A stretch of DNA of 64,000 nt. Origin: Spinacia oleracea. Its lineage: Eukaryota; Streptophyta; Magnoliopsida; Caryophyllales; Amaranthaceae. The stretch is from the NCBI RefSeq assembly GCF_020520425.1, contig NC_079492.1, positions 113,061,157-113,125,156 of the forward strand, written 5' to 3'. The position numbers were made by a program, and so were the translations under genes. Positions 46,301 through 57,375 of the stretch are shown one piece after another (within the stretch, counting starts at the first letter, position 1; every line of letters starts with the position of its first letter). The notes under the pieces were generated by a model, which was not told the DNA's origin, ran no database searches, and saw nothing but the letters and a program-made list of their open reading frames with translations.

Positions 46301-49081
46301 AAGAATCATGGAGTTCAGGTCACTGAAACTATGCAATTCTTCTATTAGATAGTGAAGAAACCTACAACTTGCAGTCAAACTATTATCATGTAGATTAATG
46401 AGTTTGTGACTTGTGAGAAAGCTATGACGAAACCTAGATTCCCTAAAATGGTTAGAGGCCATATATAGACTCAAATGTTTTAAATGGTTAGAGGCCATAA
46501 AACATACTCAATGTTTTGATGACAAAATTGAAATTTTGTTGATTTGCAAGAATGGGTTCACACCTATTGGTTGCAAGTTTGTTTTAAGGATAAAAACCAT
46601 CAAACATGGAATTGTGTTCACACACAAAGCTAGATTAGTTGCTAAAGGTTACAAGCAAATTCATGGTGTAAATTGTGTTGAAACCTCATGCATAATCGTA
46701 ATGCTCAAGTCTATAATTCAAGCAATGATTGCATATTGGTACATATAGCAATTGGATGACAAAACGTATTCCTCAATCAAATGTTGGAATAAACTATGTA
46801 CATGGTATGTCATAGGATTTGTGGATCCAAATAAATGCTTGAAAGAGAAAGCTAGCTTATAAAATCTAAGTACAGATTTAAGCAAGCAATTGGGAATTGG
46901 AACTGTATTTTAAGTGAAGCTAATAAGCATTTTAGTTTCATAAAATATACATGATTCTTATACATATATAAGAAGTTTAGTGGGAGTACATAAAAACTTA
47001 ATTGGTCCTATGTGTATCACACACATATCTCTCTATTGTAAAATAACATTCAAATGCTAATGACTTAGATTTGAGATTATTCATCAATGATGGACCATGG
47101 CGAAACTTAGTACATACTGGGTATTAAGATCTATTTACAAAGATCTTATGATATTGTTTTGGATTAAGTAATGGCATTTACTAAATCAAACACGAAAGTC
47201 TCCATTGGAGATATTCGACCCATGTGAATAAATCTAAGTAAAGGATGTTTTAACTATGTATAAGCATTTACTAAGTTAAACATCAAAGAGTCTAAATGAG
47301 ATTCTTAACCTATATTATATGTCAAAGAATTTAGCTGAATTTAGTATCTACTGAAACTAGATAAGCTAAAGTTACATGAATAGAATTCAATTGGGAAATA
47401 TTCTGCAAAAGAATTTATCATGTATGATATAATATGAGGATCGCCAAAAACGTATCGTATGACTTTAGGCATGACGAACATATACCAATCTCTATTGATC
47501 TAAGTGAAGATCAACTAGATTGAGATCAAGAATACTTATGGTACTTGAAATGATACATAGGAATAGTTCTTGATTCAAGGAAATAAAGATATGCTAAATA
47601 TTGATGCTACACGCATAAACACTGGCAAAGGATCAAGCAAGACCCTTTGGAGTTAACCATTGATAAGGACGAGCTATAGAGCATCGGGTTTTGAAATGAC
47701 AACATGGATTGGAGATCATGAGTTGTTGCGTGGGAAATTAAAATAATAATTTCTATGTTCTAAGATATAGTTGGAGAGTCTTCCACATATCTATGAACTG
47801 CTTGGATAGGTAAATCCAAACAAAGCATCACTAGCAACCTATACAGTTGAAGTAAAAGTAATTATTGCCTAAGAAGCAATAAAACAGGGTTGTTTAAAGT
47901 TCTTCACTGAACTTGGGTAGATCACCTATCTGCTGGCTTGATGGTTCTTCATTGAAAAATGCGTGGAACCACTCTTGAAGCAAGAAAAACGTCTGCTAAC
48001 TTGATGGTTCTTCATTGCAAAATGAGTAAAACCACCATCAAAGTAAGAAAGACTAGATCACATAATAAACAAACTCGAAAAGATCTTATCATCATATCTC
48101 GAAGAACATTCGATGAAAATGATATTAAGATTGGCAAAGCATGATAACTAAACCTATGCAACAAATGAGAAGCAACACTCACGTTGTAGCACTGGAAATC
48201 AAGCATAGCTTTGAATTCCATGAACTGTTTTAAAGATGGGTTTGAGGCCCATGGTTATAAAACATTGGGGTTGAACATTTATCATATATGAAATATATTT
48301 TCATATTCCATTTAATCTTGGTTTAGTATTAAATGATGAGTCCCTTCAAATTTGACGATATATTCAAGATAGACTGTCAGGACCAGTCCTGTGACTAAGA
48401 AATGTCTATCAAGTGAACTTGAATGTCAAAGGTTGAAAATGGTCCCTAATCGGAGTTTTCTATAAAATTGGACGCATAGAAAACGTTAGACGATTAGAAT
48501 GCAAGATGACTAGTAGTTCTGTTTCTTGAACTATGTGGACATGGCAATGTCATAATCATTTGCATAGATACTTACTTCGGGAAGACTAGTATCGGACAAG
48601 ACCTATAAAACTTTACTGTAAGAGATGAAAATCTGTCATGAGTAAATTTCATTAAATTATTAGACACTAAATCCTCAATACCTGAGTGATTTGAGATTAC
48701 TTGTTTGAGAACTGGTTGCTTTGACGTTGACCAACCGTCGCACCGTAAAAGGAGGCTATAAAGGCAACGCTCAGGTAATCACCTATCAAACGAAGTCTAA
48801 TCTCAAGATCGCAAGATTGGGATTGTCCTCCCATAAATCGGGATGAGATGCTTAAAAGTTGTACAAGGCCACTCGGAGAGCTAGAAACTGTGAAATGCAT
48901 GGCCGTGCTCGGATGAATCATAGGCTATGATTATCTGTCTATTTGATCAGTTGAACTCTGAAACCGAGGAACACCTCTGGACGTAATAAGGATGACAACT
49001 CTTACCTTATGTTCAAGAGCAAGCATCGAGCGACAAAGGAATTAGGAAATGCACACTTGTCCCTAAGGACAAGTGGGAGAC
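43370..49081 (+). other. Internal region of Copia element 3 after the CACTA
   Basis: This holds the rest of the leader (to about 44155, matching element 2), a decayed central part, and from about 48290 the shared 3' region and polypurine tract. In the central part, 46536-46690 still encodes NGFTPIGCKFVL and KARLVAKGYKQIHGV of the Copia reverse transcriptase, and 45990-46040 the segment before it. Otherwise it is full of stops. The decay pattern, including the same gaps, is shared with element 1. Confidence 0.75.
49066..49081 (+). other. Polypurine tract, element 3
   Basis: AGGACAAGTGGGAGAC lies directly before the 3' LTR, as in elements 1 and 2. Confidence 0.75.
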
Positions 49082-50493
49082 TGAAGGAAATAATGCCCTT
49101 GGTCCAAGTATGCATTCTATGTTAAGTCTAATAAATGCGGTTCAGTATTAATTAACAAGTTAATAATTCAGTGAGATCAAGTGAGCTGAATGCCTAGCTA
49201 GAGGCCGCTTCAGTTCAAGTGGAATTAATGATATTAATCCACAGCTTACTCTTGACTGAACCCGTAGGGTCACACAAATAGTACGTAAACGGATCAAGTA
49301 TTTAATAGCATTAAATACTCCATCTATGAATATTCGGAACCGACGGATCTTGGTTTCAGTGGGAGCTAAGATCGTCACAGGCAAGGAATGAATACTCCGA
49401 AACGATGATATTGCCGGAAACGGAAATATGGATCGTATCGGAAATATAAATATTATCCAAGTCGTAGATGTTGCCGGAAACGGAAACATGGTACGTGTCG
49501 GAAAATATTATCGGAAATGGAAATATTGCCAGAATCGGAAATATTGCCGGAAACGGAAATATTGTCAGAATCGGAAATATTACCGGAATCGGAAAATAAT
49601 TCCGGAAACGGAAATATTAAATATTTGTTCGAAACGGAAATTAATTCCGGAATCGGAAATATTAAATATTGTTCGTATCGGAAATGAATTCCGGAATCGG
49701 AAAATTTAATCGGAAGCGCGTCGTACGAATAAGCATCGGACGAGGCCTGCCGGACGAGGCCCAGCACGAAGCCAGGCCATCGCCCAGCAAGCCAAGCGCG
49801 CCGCACAAACAGCCACGCCAGGCCCAGCGCAAGGCCAGGCCCAGCAGGCTGCGCGCAGCGCGCAGCGCGCGCAGCGCGCACAGCGCGCGCAGCGCGCAGC
49901 GCGCGCGGGCGCTGAGTGGGCTGCTGCTCGCGCGCACGCATGGGGCCCATCGTGGCTGCCGTGCGTGTGTGTGCAAGTGTTTGTGTTCGTGCACGTTTCC
50001 TAAAACATGCAGAGTTCGGTTAATGATTAAATTCCTAATTCTATAAATTAATTAAATTAGAGTTCTTGTAGGATTCTAGGTTTAATTAATTTGTATCTGA
50101 ATAGGATTTCGATTCCCTTTCCATACCGCTATAAATATGAGGCTAGGGCTCACAATTTATAACACAAGTTTCAAAGTATTCAAAGTGAGTTTTTGAGAGA
50201 AAAATTCAGTCACACATTTGCCTATAAAGTGCCGAAAATAATAGTACCTTAAGGGCGATTCTAGTTGGTCAATCTTAAGGCGGATCCGGACGTGCTGTGG
50301 ACTATCTACGGAGGGACGACACTTGGAGTCCTAAAGACTTGTTCTTGTTCGGTTCGGGCGCAGCTAGGGAAGGCACGCAACAAAGAGTATGCATCTAATC
50401 TATGCTAAATGATTATGTGTAAATAATATGTTTTCCTGGGTTTATGGTTTTTCCGCATGATTTATGAATTGTCATATGTATCATAACCTAACA
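49082..50493 (+). repeat. 3' LTR of Copia element 3
   Basis: This is a 1,412-bp LTR, 7 bp longer than the 5' copy because of a different number of GCGCGCAGC-type units in the GC-rich block. The rest reads the same. A TATA box is at 50130-50137. Confidence 0.92.
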
Positions 50494-50806
50494 CTATCAG
50501 CTTGCTGACTCGGGGTGATGTATAATCAAAAATCGTGATTCAAACCCTTAAAGTAGGTCAGCAAGGCTACTATCAGCTTGCTGACTCGGGGTGATGTATA
50601 ATCAAAAATCGTGATTCAAACCCTTAAAGTAGGTCAGCAAGGCTACTATCAGCTTGCTGACTAGGGGTGATACGAATCAAACCCTTAAAGTAGCTCAGCA
50701 AGGCTACTATCAGCTTGCTGACTCGGGGTAGTGTATAGTCAAATATCATGATTCAAAACCCTTAAAGTAAGTCAGCAAGGCTACTATCAGCTTGCTGACT
50801 CGGGGT
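50494..50806 (+). repeat. Hairpin-bearing tandem repeats in Gypsy 3' region (right part)
   Basis: This is the continuation of the array at 33920-34504 after Copia element 3. The first bases complete the interrupted unit and four more units follow, with more substitutions (for example GACTAGGGG and GTAGCTCAGC) than on the left side. Confidence 0.9.
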
Positions 50807-51129
50807 AAAGTACCAGACTCAAACAGCACAATTGCATAAATGAAGGCAAGCATAAAATAGAAAAATAAAATAAACAACACAATATCATAAGCATAAGAGT
50901 AACACCATCTGAATAAAGCAAATTCGACAGCCAACACCAAAACTGACATTTGTTAGCTGATCAAAAATGGCACAAGGTAAAGTTTACAAAAACAAGCATA
51001 AAATATCCCAGGGCAAAAAGTGCCACAAACAGCTGATACCAAAAGTGCGTCTAAAAAAATAAACTAATCTTTAAAAGCAGCAACGCCAGATGAACCACAG
51101 GATGATACCGGTGATGACTGCCCGCACCT

Positions 51130-54100
51130 TCAAACTTGTTGATGATCCTTCTGGTTGGTACTGGAAGACAGCAGGGCAGGATCCAGGTAGTCTTCTTCCT
51201 TCAGCTCAATGGGAGGGAGAGTCAAAGGATCAGCATTCTGAATAATCTCCTCCGGAATGATCTGTGACTCCCAACCGGTTGGTACCCTGTGCTTTTCCTC
51301 CACCAGGAAAGCATACTCAATATCCTCACAGTCCTCCTTGGTAAGGCCAATACCATGAACGCCACAACGGTGGGCAGCAAACCAGCCACCGTTATGACTA
51401 TCCGTGATACGCTTACTATAGGTCTGGGACCGAGAAAATCGCAAGGCACCATCCCGAGCACCGGTCTTGTAAGCAGCTTTGGCCTTCTCATCCGCCTCCA
51501 GCAACTTCTCAGACAGCTCTTTGTTTTTGGTCTCCTCTGCCTCCAGTTTGTTCGCAACATTCTCCAACTCTTGGTTGCGTTGCTTCACCCTTTTCAGCTC
51601 AGAAGTCTTTTGGTCCAGATCTTGCTTGGCGTCATTCACCTGCTTCTCCAGCTCAGCCTGCCTTTTCTGAAGGTCTTCATTCTGCTCCTGGTAGCAGAGG
51701 TACAGCTTCACAAGCTCCACTGCAGAGTTGCAGGCCTACAAAAGACAAATCGTCAAAAAACAACACCGATTACATACCTTGAACAAATATATATATATAT
51801 ACAAAAAGCATACCATAAAAGTAGCACCGATTTCATACCTTGAGCAAGTCATTCATATGTTGGGCAGCCGGCGCGTCAATCTCAGCAGCAGGATTGTCGC
51901 GAGGAGTAGCCAGATCCTTCAAAGCCCTCCAACCCATGCAACCACCTCCTTTGCAGTCATCGGTGAGTATCGACTCACCACGAAGAAGATCAATTTTAGG
52001 GTTCCAGGATTCGTCAGGCTCACCAGGAGGAACCTCAAAGTACTTCATCTTCCTGGGAGTCAAGCAAATCGGAGTCTTCTCAATCCACTCTCCAGGACGG
52101 ACGAAGACACCCATGTTCAGACCAGAGCTGGTACCAGCGCTCTGGCTAGGGCGAACATACCCAGAAGAGGTATGAAGAGTAGGAGGCATGAGAGGAGGAG
52201 TCTTCTGGCCCATACCAGCAACATCAGTATCATTAACCTCTTGCTCCTGATTCTGGCGGGTTGGAGTCATAAGGTCCACAACCATCAAGTCTGGTTGGGC
52301 TATCGGCTCAACATTCTCAACAGCATCACCCCCTTGGCCTGCGACGTTCGCATCGGCAGCTGATTCAATACCCTTCTCAGGAGACTTCTGCTGAGACTTG
52401 TCAGGGGCAGGCTGTGTAGTACCGTCCACTCGAGACCGATTCACCCGAGTGAAGGGTTGGTTACGATCGCGAGGACGCCTGCCAGTAAGGGCAGCACCAC
52501 GACCGCAATCCAAACTTTTAAAACCACCAGCCATGTCAGGAGCAGTATGGACGGTCTTGAAGACAGGTCTTGGAGCAGGGTTGTCGGGAGCAGTATGAGT
52601 CGTTTTGAAAACAACTCCAGTAGGTGCACGGATGGAAAGTGGTTTGGGAGCTGGTATGGAGCTTAATCTTTTTGTCTTCTTAGCAGGAGACTCACTCACA
52701 ACCTCCTCCCGAGTCGAACCACGCTTTTTGTTGGCTTGGGTTGCGTAGGTCGACAGAGTAGAAAACACGCCTTTCGGATTGGGAGGGTTGTTGGTAGTAG
52801 GACGACCGTCTTCGCCCAAACCAAGAATAGCAAAGTTGAGAGTATGCAGACCTGGTAAGAAAAAACAAACAAAAGATTTAAACACAGACAAACAGAAAAT
52901 GCGTACAAAACAAGAAAAGCATACTTAAACAATATAAGAGGGGGATATAGCTATCAGCCCCACGACCATACCAAGAGTATGGGTGTGGCACAAGCCAACT
53001 GCAGACAGCGGCCCATTTCCCAAAATATACTTAGCAGGAGGCAACCAGTACTTAGGAACGGTCACAGACTTCTGCAAACCGGTGTCAACATGCAAACAGG
53101 ACACAAACTGGTGGGCCCTTTTCTCCCTGAAACCCAACTCCCGAATGGGGTAATGGTTCATATGAGGACGGGGGAGATGAAAGCGAGTCCGAATGGGGAA
53201 ATCAGAAGGCACTCTCAACCAATAGAACTTCTTTTCCCAATCTTTACAGCTAGACAGCTTGGGGTTGACTGTCATTTTGCTTGCCTTGGTGTAAAAAGAC
53301 CACCATCCAGACTTCTTCTTGTACTTTTTCAACCAAATCAGCCGCCTAAACAGGTTAATGGTTTGGGGCCATTGTTTAAAAGATAGCAGCCAGGTAAAAG
53401 CCACAACATTCCTCACTACCTGAGGCGTTACCTGCGCCAAACATACATTCCAAGCCCGGAATACCTTCTCTATAAAAGGATGAAGAGGAAATCGGAGGCC
53501 GAAATCTAGATGATGGGCATACACGCCGATATGATCAGGAGGACAATCCAAAATCACACTCCCCTCAGCAGGAATCACGAGACGGTACCCTTTGGGCAGT
53601 TTCAAATACTCTTTGGCCCAGCGCGGATGGTCGTCTTTGATAGCCCTATCACGAAAAGATTTGATTATTTTAGCTTTGTAAACGGCACTACCAGCAGGAG
53701 GAGGACTCTCAACCCTGTAGCTCATCTCCTCCGTATCGGAATCTGGTTCCACATCCAGATCCCCTTCTCTCAATACCTGCTCACACAGAGAGGCCACGTC
53801 TTCACCATCATCCCACAACCGGCCAATATCATCATCAGACTCCAAAATTGAATCCCCTACATCCTCATCATCTCCCCCACCACTACCGGCGGAGTTATCG
53901 GACCCCGCAACATCGTTAGCACGACTGCTAACCTCCCCTTCATCCATCTGACGGCTCCCACCAGCCACGTCCTCTAGATGGGCACCCCTGACGGCATCCT
54001 GGTTAAAAGACACAACAACATTGCCAAAATTAGTGCCATAGTCACCATATCCTTTACCGGCAGGGTCCATAAATTGCGTCCATGATCGAAGTTCGTACTC

Positions 54101-54364
54101 AAGGGAAATAGAGGGAGCATCCACTGCCGGGATTGTTTCGCAGTTATCTACTAAATTCAAATCATGACGAATGTCGGCTCGTACCTGTTTGCGCATATGA
54201 GCCTGTAATTCCTTTGCAGCATCCTCGTAAGACGGCTCAAAATAGTCAGAGGCAGACGGCTTATCATCATCCTCAAAATTGACATCCTCAGAGGTAGACG
54301 CAGGGTCAGCATCGTCATACCCAGCCCCACTCAACACATTATCACTATCTCGCTCACTCGACAT
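51130..54364 (-). CDS. Antisense three-exon gene in the Gypsy element (gypsy-type transposon domain protein, about 1,003 aa)
   Basis: On the strand opposite gag-pol, three exons join in frame: 54364-52972, 52851-51839 and 51735-51130. Intron borders are CTTG/GTATGG...TTACCAG/G (120 bp) and CTCAAG/GTATGA...TTTTGTAG/G (103 bp). The joined length is an exact multiple of three. The start ATG (54364, MSSERDSDNV) was chosen over one 54 codons upstream that adds an unrelated hydrophobic stretch. Residues about 1-240 are acidic. About 258-390 match the putative gypsy-type transposon domain (Pfam PF04195): IGVYAHHLDFGLRFPLHPFI and VTPQVVRNVVAFTWL. The C-terminal exon has a coiled coil (NEDLQKRQAELEKQ onward). 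Function is unknown; antisense ORFs are known from Tat elements such as Grande. Confidence 0.75.
51736..51838 (-). other. Intron 2 of the antisense gene
   Basis: Donor AAG/GTATGA and acceptor CTTTTGTAG/GCC define a 103-bp T-rich intron. Splicing joins MNDLLK to ACNSAVELVK in phase 0. Confidence 0.75.
52852..52971 (-). other. Intron 1 of the antisense gene
   Basis: Donor GTATGG and acceptor TTCTTACCAG with a T-rich tract define a 120-bp intron. Splicing joins phase-1 ends in frame (LG then LHTLNFAILGLGEDG). Confidence 0.65.
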
Positions 54365-54787
54365 TACACCCAAATATAAACCTATACGAAGGAAGAAACA
54401 AAAACAAAAAAGACTATACCTTCTCGCACAACGGAAATTTAGCAGCCCAGAACCGAGGTACAACACTTCCGCAAGCACCACAGTCAGCAACAGAAACAGC
54501 GCCGAAAAAATAACTCGCAGGAACAAAGGAGAAGATTTGAGAAAGAGAGAGAAAAGTTTGAAGAAAAGAGCGAAAGTGTTTTGACGTTTTAAGAAAAGAA
54601 AGTTAAATAGTCAAAAATCGAGGAAAACGGGCGATTTGACAGTTAAAGGCAGTTGAAAGGACAGAGCAAATCTCAGCCATTGAAATAAAATGATAAAGCG
54701 ACACGCGTCGCATAGCACGCAGATGCATCACACGTGGAATAAATTTAAGCGGTACAAATTCAAAATACTTCCTAAAAAATTCCAAAA

Positions 54788-54955
54788 TCTCAAGGGGGCT
54801 AGTCAGCATCCAAAACCTCAAGGGGGCTAGTCAGCATCCAAAATCTCAAGGGGGCTAGTCAGCATCCAAAATCTCAAGGGGGCTAGTCAGCATCCAAAAC
54901 CTCAAGGGGGCTAGTCAGCATCCAAAATCTCAAGGGGACTAGTCAGCGTCCAAGC
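54788..54955 (+). repeat. 28-bp tandem repeats resembling the polypurine tract
   Basis: Six tandem units of CTCAAGGGGGCTAGTCAGCATCCAAAAT, with T/C and A/G variants, lie between the antisense gene and the 3' LTR. The AGGGGGCTAGT core matches the polypurine tract at 55172 and another copy at 55101. Confidence 0.85.
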
Positions 54956-55170
54956 ATCCCCAAAGGAGCATATCGGTAAGAGGGAGCGGGACACCCTATC
55001 TGCTTAGTTTCAGCGAAATTACAGGTGGTATTCACTACGAGAAAGCTAATCAGCACTTAACACATAAACACACCAGCATTTCGCGGAAAGCGCGCAGTCT
55101 GAGGGGGCTAGTTGTAGGGAGAGCACTATTTTCAGAGCAAGCACATCAGTCAAGACAGATATGCTCACTC

Positions 55171-55183
55171 TGAGGGGGCTAGT
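55171..55183 (+). other. Polypurine tract of Gypsy element
   Basis: TGAGGGGGCTAGT lies directly before the 3' LTR. A near copy (CTGAGGGGGCTAGTTGTAGG) occurs about 70 bp upstream at 55098. Confidence 0.7.
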
Positions 55184-55616
55184 TGTACGGGTATGCTACC
55201 AGCTGGCTGGTAGCATCGCCAAACTGTTAAGGAGGCACGTGACCAGTTATTATTAATCCTTAACGGCAGTTATTATTCCCTACCAGCATCTCTTACAAGC
55301 CGGTAGGGGGGAGGCACGTGACCAAACCAAGAGGTCAACGGGTCGCTATCAATCGGGTAGGACCCATTTGTCCGTACGCCCGACCCACGCCTATATATAT
55401 GGGCTTAATTTATGACAAAAGGTACGCAAACACAATCATTTCCACTAAAACCAAAATACTTATCACTCATCATACCTGACTTTAGCATCGGAGGGGGGAT
55501 CCTCGAATCACCCTCGAGGCTAGTTCATCTTTGTTATCTGCGCAGGATATCATCAGCATAACAGCAGCACCCAACCAGCAAGACATCTCCAACCGTTCCC
55601 AAATCCTACCGGAACA
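55184..55616 (+). repeat. 3' LTR of Gypsy element
   Basis: This is a 433-bp LTR matching 27608-28044 except for about seven substitutions and a 4-bp gap (CCGGCCAAACC in the 5' copy, CCAAACC here). It is followed by the TATAG target duplicate. Confidence 0.9.
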
Positions 55617-55621
55617 TATAG

Positions 55622-56117
55622 TATTAGGATATTTATTTGAATTGATTCTAGAATACTCTTTTTTGCACAATCAAAACGAAATTTTAGGGAAATTTTCTAT
55701 TTACTATATGGCTGTGTTATGGAATTAACTCTACATTAAACTTTCCTTCACATATTACATTACTTTTGGAAGAAGAAGAGAGGAATTGATGGAGGTGGAT
55801 CACATAGCAAGAAAGGCGCGGAACCAGCTGAGTTTGTTGGATCAGTGCATTGACATCGCCCCCATGCCTTTTAGATGATATCTCAGAAAACAATCAAACT
55901 AATTTTTTGAAAGCGTGTTCGCTTCGTCACTTTTGGGCCATCTGTGGCTGTAGTCTTATCCCCACTGGGAGTAGTTAAACTATGTTTTAGTTTTGCTGTA
56001 CTGAATTATGCTGCTTTGCTCGTTAAGTTTTTTAATCTAAGTCAATCCTTATTACCAAAAAAAAAAAATTATTACATTACTTTTTCTTTTTAGCTCCCCG
56101 TCTACGCAAATTCTTAT
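55622..56117. other. Host flank, possible former upstream region of the 152-aa gene
   Basis: This continues the host DNA right of the Gypsy insertion. A short open stretch at 55790-55878 (MEVDHIARKARNQLSLLDQC) has no recognised family. No other feature is seen. Confidence 0.4.
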
Positions 56118-56396
56118 TTATTGTACATTGGAGTAAAAGTTAACTCAAAATGCTTAAAAGTTAAGCTTATATAGGTAAAAGTTATCTATTTTTTAGTGAT
56201 AATTTTTTTGATTTTAGTAAAACTTATTTCTTCAAAATCAATAATAATGTATAAAATTAATCATTTAACCCTTTAAAATATTTATCTATCAACTTTTTTT
56301 TATTAATATAAAAGTTAATCAAAACTAGGTTAAAGTTATAGAAAAATGGGTAAAAGTTATCTTGGTGTACAATAAATTTATTGTACACCTTGTGCG
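56118..56396. repeat. AT-rich dispersed repeat, copy A
   Basis: This starts and ends with GTACA/TGTACAC-type sequence (TGTACAATAAATTTATTGTACAC at the right) and has a TAAAAGTTA-rich body. A second copy (copy B) lies at 57972-58600. There is no coding capacity. It is probably a non-autonomous DNA element. Confidence 0.55.
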
Positions 56397-56414
56397 CACA
56401 AGACCTTTTGCCTC

Positions 56415-57372
56415 CACTACAAGGAAGTGGTTGATTACCAACTGAATTTACCAACCGCCAAAAAAATGGTCAGTAAAACAAAATTTACCAACCGCTGAAA
56501 AAACAGTCGTTAATTTACCAACTGGATTTTTAGCGGTCGCTATTTTATAAATTTACCGTCCGCTTGTACAGCAGTCGTTAATTTAGTGACCGCTTTTCCC
56601 TGTGTTCCGACTACGCAGCAGTCGCTAAATATACGACTAATTCCAAAAGACATTTAAAATTTTAGTAACCGCTTATTTATTATCTCCCACCAAATTTGCG
56701 GTCGGTATTTGGATTTTTTTTTAAAAAAAAATGAGCGGTCAAACAAATTAATGCCATACCAACCAGTACAACAAATCAATTCCTACTAGCAGTCGTTAAC
56801 ATTCCCAAAAAAAATTGCTATAAGGAGAAGGAGCGGCGATTTGGCCGGAAAATCACCCTCACCGCCCACCCGCGCCACCCCAACCGCACCGTCACCCACC
56901 CAGGCAGCCGCGGTACCTTCCCGCCAGCCGCGCGCTGTCCCGCTGTCCCGGCCACCCATCCAGCTACCTTGGCAGTCGCTAAATTAGTGACCGCCTAAGC
57001 AGTCGCTAAATTAGTGACCGCCTTGGCAGTCGCTAAATTAGTGACCGCCTAAGCAGTCGCTAAATTAGTGACCGCCATGGTAGTCGCTAAATTAGTGACC
57101 GCCAAGGCAGTCGCTAAATTAGTGACTGCTATGGCGGTCACTAATTTAGTGACTGCCATGGCGGTCACTAATTTAGCGATTACGAAGGTGGTCGCTAGTT
57201 CTATCAGTAAATTTTAGCGACCGCCTTCTAGTCGGAGTTTTCTTAATTACCGTCCAGGTGAATACTGACCGCCATTTTGCGACCGTTGGCGGTTGGTAAA
57301 ACTTTTACCAACCGTTTTTCGCGTTTTACCAACTACTTTTGGCGGTCGAAAATTAATCAATTTCTTGTAGTG
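56415..57372. mobile_element. Small non-autonomous CACTA element
   Basis: The ends CACTACAAGGAAGTGGTTGAT and the inverse AATCAATTTCTTGTAGTG are flanked by the 3-bp target duplication CTC (56412-56414 and 57373-57375). At 958 bp it has no transposase. The interior is almost all subterminal-type repeats built on GCGGTCGCTAAATT/AATTTAGTGACCGC. Confidence 0.92.
56973..57180. repeat. 27-bp palindromic tandem repeats in the small CACTA
   Basis: About eight units of GCAGTCGCTAAATTAGTGAC plus CGCCTAA/TTG occur in tandem. The core GTCGCTAAATTAGTGAC is a near-perfect palindrome. The last units switch to the inverted form GGCGGTCACTAATTTAG. Confidence 0.85.
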
Positions 57373-57375
57373 CTC

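Larger units (their letters stand above)
34505..50493 (+). mobile_element. Ty1/Copia-type LTR element 3, non-autonomous, nested in the Gypsy element
   Basis: LTRs at 34505-35909 and 49082-50493 are flanked by a perfect 5-bp target duplication CTATC (34500-34504 and 50494-50498). Primer site and polypurine tract are as in element 2. The LTRs match each other except for a small length change in the GC-rich block, so insertion was recent. Yet the centre has no gag-pol and shares its degenerate sequence with element 1. A 5,524-bp CACTA element (37846-43369) is inserted in the leader; without it the element is about 10.46 kb. Recent movement without coding capacity implies use of proteins made elsewhere, with element 2-type copies the obvious source. 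Confidence 0.93.
27608..55616 (+). mobile_element. Ty3/Gypsy LTR retrotransposon, Tat-like lineage, with nested insertions
   Basis: LTRs of 437 and 433 bp (TG...CA) are flanked by TATAG at 27603-27607 (also 27172-27176 through the tandem duplication) and 55617-55621. The order protease, RT, RNase H, integrase in the polyprotein defines Ty3/Gypsy. The second RNase H domain, the TTGGCGC primer site, the repeat-rich 3' region and an antisense ORF with a gypsy-type transposon domain are traits of the plant Tat lineage. Without the 15,989-bp Copia insertion and one 5-bp duplicate the element is about 12.0 kb. About seven substitutions and one 4-bp gap separate the LTRs by eye. gag-pol is intact. 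Confidence 0.93.

Noticed and set aside
54382-54419. Possible 38-bp intron (GAGAAG/GTATAG...GTATAG) before the antisense start codon
   Set aside because: Too short for a plant intron, so I left it as untranslated leader.
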